Notes: a model not told the origin generated them from the letters alone. 64,000 nt of DNA from Flavobacterium croceum DSM 17960 (GCF_002917885.1 NZ_PQNY01000002.1:1-64000), one strand, 5' to 3'. Counted from the stretch's first letter, positions 8,775-16,483 are shown. A program made the numbers and translations.

Positions 8775-8913
8775 GGCTAACAGCGGTTTCAAGAAATGGC
8801 GAGACATGGAATTTATTTGAAATCGGAAAGGTTATTAATTTAAAGTTTTGTTTATATTTGTGAAGGCTTGGTCTTGGTTCATCGCCACTTCATGAAGCCG
8901 CGAAACGTCGCCT
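8775..8913 (+). repeat. attC-like site 7 (type B variant)
   Basis: GGCTAAC (8775-8781) to GTCGCCT (8907-8913). Arms GCGGTTTCAAGAAATGGCG and CGCCACTTCATGAAGCCGC pair well. The right box has C in place of the second T (GTCGCCT against GTTGCCT in the sister cassette), which breaks the consensus. The loop sequence is unlike other type B sites. CGTTGGCTAAC complements the start GTTAGCCAAC. Confidence 0.7.
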
Positions 8914-9255
8914 ACTATACGCGGAAAAATTCCGGAAGAAATTTTTTCCTGGTTTCTTAAAGGAAGAATAATGAATATTCCAACTTCGTGGTTTTTCTTT
9001 TCTTTTTTTGTCGGAACTTTATCAGAAAATTACGGCTGAACGAAATCGGACAAAAACTGAAATCTAAAAGAAAGTTTACGGAAATTTGTACTTAAAAAGT
9101 GAAATCTGAAACAGATTAAAAGAATAAATCGACAAGAAAATTTGAAACGTCGAAAGCGGAAAAATTTTTTACAAGCGAAAGAAATTCGGCAAACTCGAAA
9201 ACTGAAAGAAAAAAACTACTCAACTTGAAAGCAGAAAAACGAAGATTCGCACAGC
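8908..9255 (+). other. Cassette 8: gene-poor cassette, paralogue of cassette 9
   Basis: About 350 bases with no long reading frame. It shares most of its first 140 bases with the next cassette, including CTATACGCGG, a hairpin GGAAAAATT...AATTTTTCC, and the small frame at 8971. The rest is purine-rich (GAAA/AAAG repeats) and shows no codon structure. Confidence 0.6.
8971..9039 (+). CDS. Possible 22-residue hydrophobic peptide
   Basis: ATG 8971 to TGA 9037-9039. The peptide begins MNIPTSWFFFSFF, continues VGTLSENY and ends in Gly. The matching frame in the next cassette differs by substitutions and by exactly one codon, with start and stop kept. This suggests translation but is weak evidence at such a short length. 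A GGAAGAAT stretch precedes the ATG. A small membrane peptide or a leader peptide is possible; function unknown. Confidence 0.35.
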   Translation: MNIPTSWFFFSFFVGTLSENYG

Positions 9256-9388
9256 AGGCAACAGCGGTTCGGCGCAATAGCTCAATTATTATTAAATTGA
9301 AGTCCGTTTTTTACGAAAATGTTTATCTTTAGCAGAATTTAATTCGTTCGCTGGCTTCGCTTCTGCGTCAAGCCGCAAAACGTTGCCT
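9256..9388 (+). repeat. attC-like site 8 (type A)
   Basis: AGGCAAC (9256-9262) to GTTGCCT (9382-9388). Nearly identical in its core to sites 5 and 9. Confidence 0.74.
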
Positions 9389-9690
9389 GCTATACGCGGA
9401 AAAATTCCGGAAGAAATTTTTCCTGGTTTATTAAAGAAAGAATTATGAATATTTCAAATTCGTGGTTTTTTCTTTTTTTTGTCGGAATTTTATCAGAAAA
9501 TTACTGCTGAACGAAATCGGACAGAAAACTTTCGTGAAATTATGCTTGAAAAGTAAATTAGTGTGAGACAAAAAAGTAGAAACACCGAAAGTGGAATTTT
9601 TTTTTTTTAGAAGCGAAAGCGGAAAAAAACTTGAAATCTGAAAGAAAAAAACTACTCGACAGACAACAGAAAAACGCAGATTTGCCCAGC
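9383..9690 (+). other. Cassette 9: gene-poor cassette, paralogue of cassette 8
   Basis: About 310 bases without a long frame, similar to cassette 8 over its 5' half and sharing the AACTACTC/GCAGAAAAACG motifs near its end. The 3' half is shortened relative to cassette 8. Confidence 0.6.
9445..9510 (+). CDS. Possible 21-residue hydrophobic peptide
   Basis: ATG 9445 to TGA 9508-9510, starting MNISNSWFFLFFVG and ending LSENYC. It is the counterpart of the frame at 8971, and the indel between them is in frame. The other bases around it have diverged. It may be a real small protein or chance within a conserved non-coding RNA. Confidence 0.35.
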   Translation: MNISNSWFFLFFVGILSENYC

Positions 9691-9823
9691 AGTCAACAGC
9701 GGTTTGGCGCAATAGCTCATTTTCTCTTAAATTGAAGTCACTTTTTCACTAAAATGTTTATCTTTAGCAGAAATTAATTCGTTCGCTGGCTTCGTTTCTG
9801 TGTCAAGCAAGGAAACGTTAGGC
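9691..9823 (+). repeat. attC-like site 9 (type A, altered right arm)
   Basis: AGTCAAC (9691-9697) to GTTAGGC (9817-9823). The right arm reads GTGTCAAGCAAGGAAAC where sister sites have GCGTCAAGCCGCAAAAC, so pairing near the right box is weakened. AGTCAAC differs at one base from the complement of this cassette's start (GTTGCCT). Confidence 0.7.
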
Positions 9824-9885
9824 GTCATTTTAGCCGAACTAGCTCAAAAAATAGCAAGTTACACAGGGAAATTTAAATTTCATTA

Positions 9886-10497
9886 ATGGAAAATTGGATA
9901 GAGTATATTGATTTAAAATTTTCAGAGTATGAAAAAATTAATTCACACGAAAACAAAAATGGCTTTTATCCAAGCAGAATTTATAAAATAAATGGAACAT
10001 ATATTGAGTTTGAGTTTGACGGAATAACTAAACTGAAAAAAATAGAGTGTGGAAAATATTGGACTATCAACAATGCAGAATATATTAGTAAGGTAAAAGC
10101 AGTTTTTGAACAATCAAAAAATAATTTTATACTGTTTTTGCAAACTTCATTTGACGGCGAAAATGAAACTAAATATGAACTTAAATTTACTCCTGAAAAC
10201 ATAAAAAAGCTAGACCGATTTTTAAAACTGCCAATCGAAACTGGATGGATTGAAAAACTTTATAAATATAAAAATGGTGCTTACAAAATAGAAATTGAAA
10301 ATTTATCTAATGAATTTGAAATTAATAATTGTGAAATTATTTTATTAGACATTGCGGAACAAGATTTGCCTTTTGTTGGTGATAAATTATCTAGAAAAAT
10401 CAATACTTTTTTTATCGACAAATTTGCAAAAAAGGAAAATATAGAAGTAGAAATAACAGAAGTGAAACCAATTGAGGATAAAAAAACGAACGCCTAA
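9886..10497 (+). CDS. Cassette 10 hypothetical cytoplasmic protein
   Basis: Intact 203-residue protein with no signal peptide or membrane segment, so probably cytoplasmic. It is rich in Glu, Lys and Ile. It opens MENWIEYIDLKFSEYEK and contains RIYKINGTYIEFEFDGITKL, WIEKLYKYKNGAYKIEIENL and DLPFVGDKLSRKINTFFIDKF. The last part ends in EVKPIEDKKTNA. The stop codon TAA lies inside the GCCTAAC box of the recombination site, a common arrangement for integron cassette genes. No family recognised. Confidence 0.75.
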   Translation: MENWIEYIDLKFSEYEKINSHENKNGFYPSRIYKINGTYIEFEFDGITKLKKIECGKYWTINNAEYISKVKAVFEQSKNNFILFLQTSFDGENETKYELKFTPENIKKLDRFLKLPIETGWIEKLYKYKNGAYKIEIENLSNEFEINNCEIILLDIAEQDLPFVGDKLSRKINTFFIDKFAKKENIEVEITEVKPIEDKKTNA

Positions 10498-10594
10498 CAG
10501 CGGTTTCAAGAAATGGTGAAAAATGTACTAAATTCCCGCTTTTCTTTCGCAAAAAATATTATCTTAGTGGAAAATTAAGTGGTTACAAAGTTCG
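10492..10594 (+). repeat. attC-like site 10, right end eroded (type B)
   Basis: GCCTAAC (10492-10498) complements the cassette start GTTAGGC. The left arm and core are of type B, but after TTACAAAGTTCG the sequence diverges (TGAGTTTAAAAGAACGC) and no GTT box is present. A decayed or deleted right arm is inferred. Confidence 0.65.
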
Positions 10595-10646
10595 TGAGTT
10601 TAAAAGAACGCAGAAACTCAAAATCAAATAAAAAATTAACTAAGTA

Positions 10647-11132
10647 ATGTTGATCAATATAAATAAAAAATATCTTTATTTATCAATCGTAATTTCAATT
10701 GTGTTATTCATATTATTGAACTTCTTTGTTGGCCCAACTTCTGTATTTGGTCTATCAGAATTTATACAGAATAAGACAGGTTACTTTTTCGGAGTTGAAA
10801 TAAACACATTCGATTATCTTATAATTTCGTCAATTCCAATGTGTAGTTTAATATTAACCGAAAAAAGAAATTGGAAAAATTTATCCGAAATTCTGATAAA
10901 CAACTTAATCGTTTGTTTGAGTTGTGTTGTAAGCTTTAGCACTGGATTACTCGTATTGATTTCAAAGATTGGAAGTCCATCAAATAATCCACTATTTCCA
11001 CAATATTTACGTGTAGAACCATTTAAGATTTACTCAACTCTTTTCATTGTTATTGGAATAATATTGCCTTTTTTAATTGGCAAGAAAGACATCACAAAAA
11101 CAGAATATAAAATTGAGGAAAGTGGAAAATGA
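10647..11132 (+). CDS. Cassette 11 hypothetical membrane protein
   Basis: A 161-residue integral membrane protein with about four hydrophobic segments: YLYLSIVISIVLFILLNFFV (near 9-28), FDYLIISSIPMCSLIL (about 55-71), INNLIVCLSCVVSFSTGLLV (about 85-105) and IYSTLFIVIGIILPFLIG (about 130-148). The C-terminus is charged (KKDITKTEYKIEESGK). Family not recognised. It is followed closely by a small zinc-ribbon protein gene. The pair probably forms one transcription unit in the last cassette. Confidence 0.7.
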   Translation: MLININKKYLYLSIVISIVLFILLNFFVGPTSVFGLSEFIQNKTGYFFGVEINTFDYLIISSIPMCSLILTEKRNWKNLSEILINNLIVCLSCVVSFSTGLLVLISKIGSPSNNPLFPQYLRVEPFKIYSTLFIVIGIILPFLIGKKDITKTEYKIEESGK

Positions 11133-11148
11133 TAACTTTAAAATATTA

Positions 11149-11355
11149 ATGGATGTGTCTAAATTGAATATTTGTGATGAATGCAATAGTGAATTCAATA
11201 AAGAATCTTCTGAAATGGAAAATCATTGTCCAGAATGTTCTTTAGTTTTATATGGCTATCCGAATTGTGAACATAATTTTATAGAAAATCGTTGTGAAAA
11301 ATGCTATTGGAATGGAAAATCTAGTGAATATATTGAAAAACTGAAAATCAGATAA
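11149..11355 (+). CDS. Small Cys-rich zinc-ribbon-like protein
   Basis: A 68-residue protein in the frame opened by ATG 11149. The Cys pairs CDEC and CPEC (near residues 9-30), then CEHNF and CEKC, could bind one or two zinc ions. A GTG start at 11122, overlapping the upstream gene, would add nine residues, so the start is uncertain. No transmembrane segment is seen. It may act together with the membrane protein just upstream; function unknown. Confidence 0.6.
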   Translation: MDVSKLNICDECNSEFNKESSEMENHCPECSLVLYGYPNCEHNFIENRCEKCYWNGKSSEYIEKLKIR

Positions 11356-11369
11356 ATAAAAAACCGAAT

Positions 11370-11425
11370 GCACAACAGGCGTTTGGCTAGATTGAAAATT
11401 TTATAGTAAACTCACTGTTACATCT
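11370..11425 (+). repeat. attC-like site 11, left part only (array end)
   Basis: GCACAAC (11370-11376) followed by AGGCGTTTGGCTAGATTG, close to the left arm of site 2. Similarity fades by about 11,425 and no right arm follows. This marks the right boundary of the array. Confidence 0.6.
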
Positions 11426-11497
11426 TGTAACATCTTTTTTCAATTACAGAAACCAAATAGTACATACGAATATTACTTTTACAAACAATAAACAACA

Positions 11498-12859
11498 ATG
11501 CAAAGACGAAAATTTATAAAAGACACTTTAACGGGTTTACCTCTTTTACTTATGACACCTTCTATCTTGGCAAGTTCTTGCAATGATAAAGATGATAATG
11601 AGTCTAATGACAAAAAAGTTATTGTTGTTGGTGGAGGTATTTCGGGGTTGGCAGCCGCAAAAAAATTAAAAGACAATGGGTTTGATGTTGTAGTATTGGA
11701 AGCTCAAGATAAAGTAGGTGGCCGATTACGCACCAATAGAACTCTTGGTTTTGACTTTGATGAAGGAGCTAGCTGGATACATGGTGTAGATGGAAATCCT
11801 ATTACAGCTTTGGCACAACAAGCTGGTATGAATACTTTTGAAACTATTGATAATAGCCGAAAATCATACGATATAGGTGGAGTTTTAAGAACTGCTAGTG
11901 CATACAATAATGCAGAAGATGAGCTTTATACTATTTTAAATTCAATGATGAATAGTGGCAATGCAACACAAAGTTTTGAAACCATTTTTGCTAATTTATA
12001 TCCTGATAAAGTAAATAATCGTCTTTGGAAATTTTTACTATCAACCTATGTAACATTCGATTGTGGGGATTTAAACAACTTGTCTTCTTTACTTTACAAT
12101 GAAGGCGAAGAATTTGGTGGTGCAGAAAAAATAGCAACCAATGGGTATGATACTCTTGCAAACTTTTTGGCAAATGGTTTAGCTATTCAATGCAATGAAA
12201 GAGTCTCAAAAATAGATTATTCCAACTCAAAAATAAAAGTAACCCACAACGGAGTGATTACAGAAGCCGACTATGTTTTGGTAACCGTTCCTTTGGGTGT
12301 ATTAAAAGCAAACACCATAGAATTTACACCAAGTTTGCCAAATACCAAAACAAATGCGATACAAAAATTGGGAATGAATTGCGTTAATAAATTTTTATTA
12401 ACTTGGGATAATGCCTTTTGGGATGATGTTCAATACATTTCATACACACCAGAAATTAAGGATAAATTTAACTATTTTGTAAATGTTAAAAAAATCAATC
12501 CAAATGTAAATGCGCTCATGACATTTGCCTACGCAGATTATGCAAGACAAACAGAATCTATGAGCGATGCACAAATTATAGATGAAATTATGTTGCATTT
12601 AAAAGACATTTATGGAAATACTATTCCAAATCCTACACACTTATTAAGAACAAAATGGCAAACCAACGAAAATTCATTGGGTTCGTATTCTTATACCGCA
12701 GTAAGTACAGAAATGCACCATTTTGATGACTTGGCTGAAGAAATAAACGATAAAGTATTTTTTGCCGGAGAACACACAGAAGTAGACTATTTTTCTACAG
12801 TGCATGGAGCCTATTTAAGTGGCATTCGTGAAGCTAATAAGATTATAGATTTGATATAA
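11498..12859 (+). CDS. Flavin monoamine oxidase family protein (exported)
   Basis: FAD-dependent amine oxidase of the PF01593 type, 453 residues, expected to oxidise an amine to imine with release of H2O2. The N-terminus MQRRKFIKD is a twin-arginine-like signal, and ASSC (Cys28) could be a lipobox, so it is probably a Tat-exported envelope protein. The dinucleotide fold VIVVGGGISGLAAAKKL (about 41-57), then VGGRLRT and DEGASWIHG, bind FAD. The C-terminal FFAGEHTEVDYFSTVHGAYL is the usual flavin-contacting motif. Substrate not predictable. It is the first backbone gene after the cassette array. Confidence 0.9.
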   Translation: MQRRKFIKDTLTGLPLLLMTPSILASSCNDKDDNESNDKKVIVVGGGISGLAAAKKLKDNGFDVVVLEAQDKVGGRLRTNRTLGFDFDEGASWIHGVDGNPITALAQQAGMNTFETIDNSRKSYDIGGVLRTASAYNNAEDELYTILNSMMNSGNATQSFETIFANLYPDKVNNRLWKFLLSTYVTFDCGDLNNLSSLLYNEGEEFGGAEKIATNGYDTLANFLANGLAIQCNERVSKIDYSNSKIKVTHNGVITEADYVLVTVPLGVLKANTIEFTPSLPNTKTNAIQKLGMNCVNKFLLTWDNAFWDDVQYISYTPEIKDKFNYFVNVKKINPNVNALMTFAYADYARQTESMSDAQIIDEIMLHLKDIYGNTIPNPTHLLRTKWQTNENSLGSYSYTAVSTEMHHFDDLAEEINDKVFFAGEHTEVDYFSTVHGAYLSGIREANKIIDLI

Positions 12860-12884
12860 TACATATAAAAATAATACAAACAAT

Positions 12885-13307
12885 ATGGCACAAATAAATC
12901 CATATATTCACTTTAACGGGAATACAGAAGAAGCTTTTACATTTTATAAATCAGTATTTGGTGGTACATTTGGTACTATTACTAGATTTAAAGATATAGA
13001 CTTCCCTCCTAACCTCATCTCTGAAAATGAAATGAACAAAATTATGCGCATTACATTGCCTATAGGACAACACACTTTGCTAATTGGAAGTGATGTTCCT
13101 GAATTTCTGGGGCAAGTAAATGAAAATGAAAATCGAAGCAAAATAGTAGTAAACACACAAACGAAAGAAGAAGCTGATACTATTTTTGAAAAATTATCTG
13201 CTGGTGGTCAAATTGAAGTCCCTATGGCAGATGCATCTTGGGGGGTATATTTTGGCATGCTTAGAGATAAATTTGGTATCGAATGGCTTATTGAATTTCA
13301 ATCTTAA
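12885..13307 (+). CDS. VOC superfamily protein, PhnB/YjdN-like
   Basis: A 140-residue glyoxalase-fold (vicinal oxygen chelate) protein. It begins INPYIHFNGNTEEAFTFYKSVFGG, the hallmark of the PhnB/YjdN group, with LIGSDVPEF in the middle and ASWGVYFGMLRDKFGIEWLI near the end. Members bind metal or small ligands, but most have no known reaction. It lies 25 bases after the amine oxidase gene and may be co-transcribed. Confidence 0.88.
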   Translation: MAQINPYIHFNGNTEEAFTFYKSVFGGTFGTITRFKDIDFPPNLISENEMNKIMRITLPIGQHTLLIGSDVPEFLGQVNENENRSKIVVNTQTKEEADTIFEKLSAGGQIEVPMADASWGVYFGMLRDKFGIEWLIEFQS

Positions 13308-13330
13308 ACAACTTTAATTTATTTTTATAT

Positions 13331-14488
13331 ATGAAATACATACTATCCCTAATACTATTTTTTTTATTTTTAAATGGTTATGCACAAAGTAAAACTATAG
13401 ACACTATACCTTTTCATTTGGATAAATTATTGTTGGTTTTTAAAGGAAAAATTAATGGTGTAGAAACCGATTTTGCGTTTGATACTGGAGCTAGTCATAG
13501 CGTATCAAATACTAATGTAAATAGTATGGCAAAAATTTCCAAAAGCAAAGGAAAAAAAAGAGTTAAAGATTCAAATCAAAATCAAACCAAAATTGAAAAT
13601 GTACTTATAGATGAACTTAATATAGGTAATTTTCATGTAACAAATTTAAAAGCTCTTACATATGATATGCCCTTTTTAAATTGTGCAAATCTTTTTTTAT
13701 TGGGAGCCGATGTAATTAATAAATTTAATTGGAAATTTGATTTTGAAAAAAAACTAATCTATGTTTCCGAAACACCTTTTGAAACCGATGCTACCATGCA
13801 AACTTGGGATATTTTCTACAAATCGAATACACCGCGAGTAAGATACAGTTATAACAATAAAAACTTTAAAAGTTGTTTGATTGATTTTGGTTTTAATGGT
13901 ATTCTTGAAGTAGATGCTGCTACTGATGATATAACCGAAATTTATCGTAAACAATCTACAAAAAATAAAGTAAACGAATATATTACTTCAAATATGAGTT
14001 TAACAGGTTTAGGAACACCTATTGAGGCTAACGATTTTATAATTGATACTATGTATATTCATAATACTCTTATAAAAGATATAAAAGTTTCTAGAAAAGC
14101 AAATACTGATGACAAAATTGGCGTTTATTTTTTTAATAAATATTGCAAGGAAGTTATATTAAATTACAGTCAAAATAAATTTTACTTAAATTTATTAAAT
14201 GCTAATAATACAGTTGCAAATAAAAATCCATTAGACACAAGAGTAAGTATTAAAGAAGGTAAATTTATAATAACTTCTAAGAATATTAGTCAAAATAGTA
14301 CAGCCTTACAACTAGATATAGATGAAGAAATTAAATCTGTAAATGGCAAATTAGTATCTGATTTTAAAGACGAATGTGAATTTTTACTTTGGTATTATTT
14401 ATATAAAAATGAAACCTTGCTCATTGAAAAACTCAACGGTGAGAAAATAACAATCAGTAGGTCTACTAACATAAATAATACAAACTAA
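13331..14488 (+). CDS. Retropepsin-like aspartyl protease with PDZ-like tail
   Basis: Predicted exported protein of 385 residues with signal MKYILSLILFFLFLNGYAQ. The first lobe has the catalytic motif FDTGAS (Asp51). A second lobe around residues 165-185 has LIDFGFNGIL, which sits where a second Asp-x-Gly motif is expected, giving a double-lobed retropepsin-like protein. The C-terminal region (about 320-370) with LDIDEEIKSVNGKLV resembles a PDZ domain. Proteins of this layout are common and poorly characterised in Bacteroidota. It is convergent with the S41 peptidase gene, only 2 bases apart. Confidence 0.75.
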   Translation: MKYILSLILFFLFLNGYAQSKTIDTIPFHLDKLLLVFKGKINGVETDFAFDTGASHSVSNTNVNSMAKISKSKGKKRVKDSNQNQTKIENVLIDELNIGNFHVTNLKALTYDMPFLNCANLFLLGADVINKFNWKFDFEKKLIYVSETPFETDATMQTWDIFYKSNTPRVRYSYNNKNFKSCLIDFGFNGILEVDAATDDITEIYRKQSTKNKVNEYITSNMSLTGLGTPIEANDFIIDTMYIHNTLIKDIKVSRKANTDDKIGVYFFNKYCKEVILNYSQNKFYLNLLNANNTVANKNPLDTRVSIKEGKFIITSKNISQNSTALQLDIDEEIKSVNGKLVSDFKDECEFLLWYYLYKNETLLIEKLNGEKITISRSTNINNTN

Positions 14489-14490
14489 AA

Positions 14491-16077
14491 TTACTTTTTT
14501 TCAATATCATTAATAATCCAATTGAGCTCTACATCAATATTTTTTAATTTATCTTGTACGGTTGGTATTAGGGGAATATCTGGATAAATTCCATGCCCTT
14601 TGGTATTGGTTTGATTTACAGGTCTAATATCCATCAAACCCAACCGCCAAGGTAATTTTGAATTTGGTAATTTTTTAATAGGCATAAATCCTGCTACAGT
14701 GCCATTAAAATCGCCACCTGTTTCTTCACCTACAAATACTACATTTTCTCTAGATTTTAATGCTGATGAGAGTAAACATGATGCCGAGAAACTTCCTCCA
14801 TTTATCAAAACATACATTTTGCCTTTAAACGCATTGGCTTTACTTTGCTCTTCGTAAGCACTTTCCAATTTGTATGTATAAACTCCTGTAGCTTGTTTTT
14901 GTGTTGCCAAGTAGGTATAAGTTATATATACAGGATAAAATACTCCAGCAACAGGATATGCTATTTTTGGAATTCTAGAAAATAAATCAATATGCCATAA
15001 ACTTGTTTTAGATGTAACAATTGCAGGCTGTGTAAGTGTATAATTTGAACTAGTAAAATAACCATATAGATTTACAATTTCACTTATTCGACCACCTGGA
15101 TTGTCTCTCAAATCAAGTATCAGTGTTTTGCAACCTCGCTTTTGTATAGAATCAAATATTTTTCCGTAGGCTTTTTTATATCTTCCTGTGCTAAAATTTA
15201 AAATTTTAAGATATGCTGTTGTGCTATCTTTTGTAATAAACTTTAAGCTTTTTACATACTCATTTTTCGAAGCATCAAAACCATAGATTTTTTTATTCTT
15301 TTTGATTTTATTGGTAGATTCTTTTTTGGAATTATTTTTGTTTTCTTTAGGGTTTAAATTATCATTTTTTGCTACTGATTTTGTAGCTACTTTATTTTCT
15401 TTTTGTAAACGTTTAATACATTTGATATAAACCGAATCTTTGTATTGAAAAACAACTTCTACACTATCATTTATACCTATATTCTCTATTAAATAAGATG
15501 AAAAACGTTTTCCAAATGCTTTTCTAATATAAGTGGTATTGTAACCGTCTGAAGTAAGTGTTTTATAATATTTTTGATACAAGTCTATAGGTTTTACAGA
15601 TTTTATTGAGATAATTTCAGAGCCCAATTTTATACTTTTATCGGTAGTTTTATTTTTTAGTAAAACTAATTTATTGTCTATCCACTCATAACCCAATTGT
15701 GTAATTGGCCCGTCACCCATTTTTTTGAACTGTTTTTGTTCTTTTTTGGTATATTTTTTATACAAAGGATTTATATACATATGCCCTTGATGTACTGATG
15801 CTATAACTGGGGCAATTAGTAACTGAAATTCATTGGGAGTTAAGGGCTGAGTAATTACTCTACGAATGCTATCAAATTTAGAATCTAAAGCTTCTTTACT
15901 GATGTACAAATTGGTAGAAGGATGCAACTTGTAGAGAGTTTTTTGAACATAATTAACATCTTCTTGTAATTTTTGTACAGAAATAGAAGTTTCTCTATGC
16001 TTATTGTACTGTTCTACCGATTGGCAACTTACTACAAATACCAATAAAGCGAAGTAAATGATTACTTTTGTTTTCAT
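14491..16077 (-). CDS. S41 family peptidase-like lipoprotein
   Basis: A 528-residue predicted lipoprotein. The start at ATG 16077 gives MKTKVIIYFALLVFVVSCQS, a good type II signal; an upstream in-frame extension would place this signal internally. The C-terminal half has the S41 core: LILDLRDNPGGRISEIVNLY, then MYVLINGGSFSASCLLSSAL with the likely nucleophile Ser, then VVFVGEETGGDFNG. A Lys/Asn-rich linker (about 240-275) divides the N-terminal helical part from the peptidase core. A role in proteolysis in the periplasm or at the cell surface is likely; the substrate is unknown. Confidence 0.85.
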   Translation of the reverse strand: MKTKVIIYFALLVFVVSCQSVEQYNKHRETSISVQKLQEDVNYVQKTLYKLHPSTNLYISKEALDSKFDSIRRVITQPLTPNEFQLLIAPVIASVHQGHMYINPLYKKYTKKEQKQFKKMGDGPITQLGYEWIDNKLVLLKNKTTDKSIKLGSEIISIKSVKPIDLYQKYYKTLTSDGYNTTYIRKAFGKRFSSYLIENIGINDSVEVVFQYKDSVYIKCIKRLQKENKVATKSVAKNDNLNPKENKNNSKKESTNKIKKNKKIYGFDASKNEYVKSLKFITKDSTTAYLKILNFSTGRYKKAYGKIFDSIQKRGCKTLILDLRDNPGGRISEIVNLYGYFTSSNYTLTQPAIVTSKTSLWHIDLFSRIPKIAYPVAGVFYPVYITYTYLATQKQATGVYTYKLESAYEEQSKANAFKGKMYVLINGGSFSASCLLSSALKSRENVVFVGEETGGDFNGTVAGFMPIKKLPNSKLPWRLGLMDIRPVNQTNTKGHGIYPDIPLIPTVQDKLKNIDVELNWIINDIEKK

Positions 16078-16120
16078 AAATGACTTGGGGTCTCTTTTAG
16101 TTTTATCAAAGAAAAAGCTT

Positions 16121-16483
16121 ATGTATTTAAATAACAAATATTTTATTTTATTTCTAACAATTTTTATTGTAGAAGTACTCATAGCTCTGTATGTTCGAGA
16201 TACATTTGTACGACCTTATTTAGGCGATATCCTCGTTGTAATACTGCTTTTTTGTGGCGCAAAAAGTTTTGTAAAAACACGCTCGATTTCTATTGCATTC
16301 ATGGTTTTAGTGTTTGCTTTTTTCATTGAATTTTTACAATATATAAATTTTGTAGAACGTGTAGGTCTAAGCCAATATGCAATAGCTAGAGTTGTAATTG
16401 GTACTTCTTTTTCTTGGGAAGATATACTTTGTTATACTGTAGGATTTTTTCTAAGTTTACTACTAAGCCTTTTTTTAGAATAA
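16121..16483 (+). CDS. DUF2809 family membrane protein
   Basis: A 120-residue protein with about four membrane segments, from MYLNNKYFILFLTIFIVEVL to the end. The start at ATG 16121 is chosen because earlier in-frame codons overlap the divergent peptidase gene. FFIEFLQYINFVERVGLSQY and SFSWEDILCYTVGF fit DUF2809. Function unknown. Confidence 0.78.
   Translation: MYLNNKYFILFLTIFIVEVLIALYVRDTFVRPYLGDILVVILLFCGAKSFVKTRSISIAFMVLVFAFFIEFLQYINFVERVGLSQYAIARVVIGTSFSWEDILCYTVGFFLSLLLSLFLE

Larger units (their letters stand above)
1..11425 (+). mobile_element. Integron-like gene cassette array (no integrase in window)
   Basis: About eleven cassettes are separated by palindromic sites of about 130 bases, all in the same orientation. 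Each complete site opens with an AAC-ending box and closes with a GTT-starting box. Cassette starts and ends are mutually complementary: GTTGTGC with GCACAAC, GTTATAAGCC with GGCTTATAAC, GTTAGCAGCA with TGCTGCTAAC, GTTGTGT with ACACAAC, GTTAGCC with GGCTAAC, and GTTAGGC with GCCTAAC. This is the signature of integron cassettes, where R' at a cassette start and R'' at its end rejoin as one attC site in the free circle. Approximate cassettes, cut after the G of GTT: 93-2405, 2406-3154, 3155-4255, 4256-5163, 5164-5909, 5910-7960, 7961-8907, 8908-9382, 9383-9817, 9818-10590 (eroded) and 10590-11425 (eroded). The array is open on the left and ends before the amine oxidase gene. That it is an integron is inference; without the integrase it could be a cluster of attC sites lacking an integrase. 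Confidence 0.75.

Noticed and set aside
9443..9712. Minus-strand 89-residue frame over cassette 9
   Set aside because: It runs through the recombination site, is low-complexity Phe/Ser, and has no counterpart in cassette 8.
1..11425. CRISPR array
   Set aside because: Repeats are 130-190 bases, variable and palindromic, with gene-sized spacing and no cas genes.
1..11425. Transposon or insertion sequence cluster
   Set aside because: No transposase, no target duplications seen, and all sites share one orientation with cassette-specific boxes.
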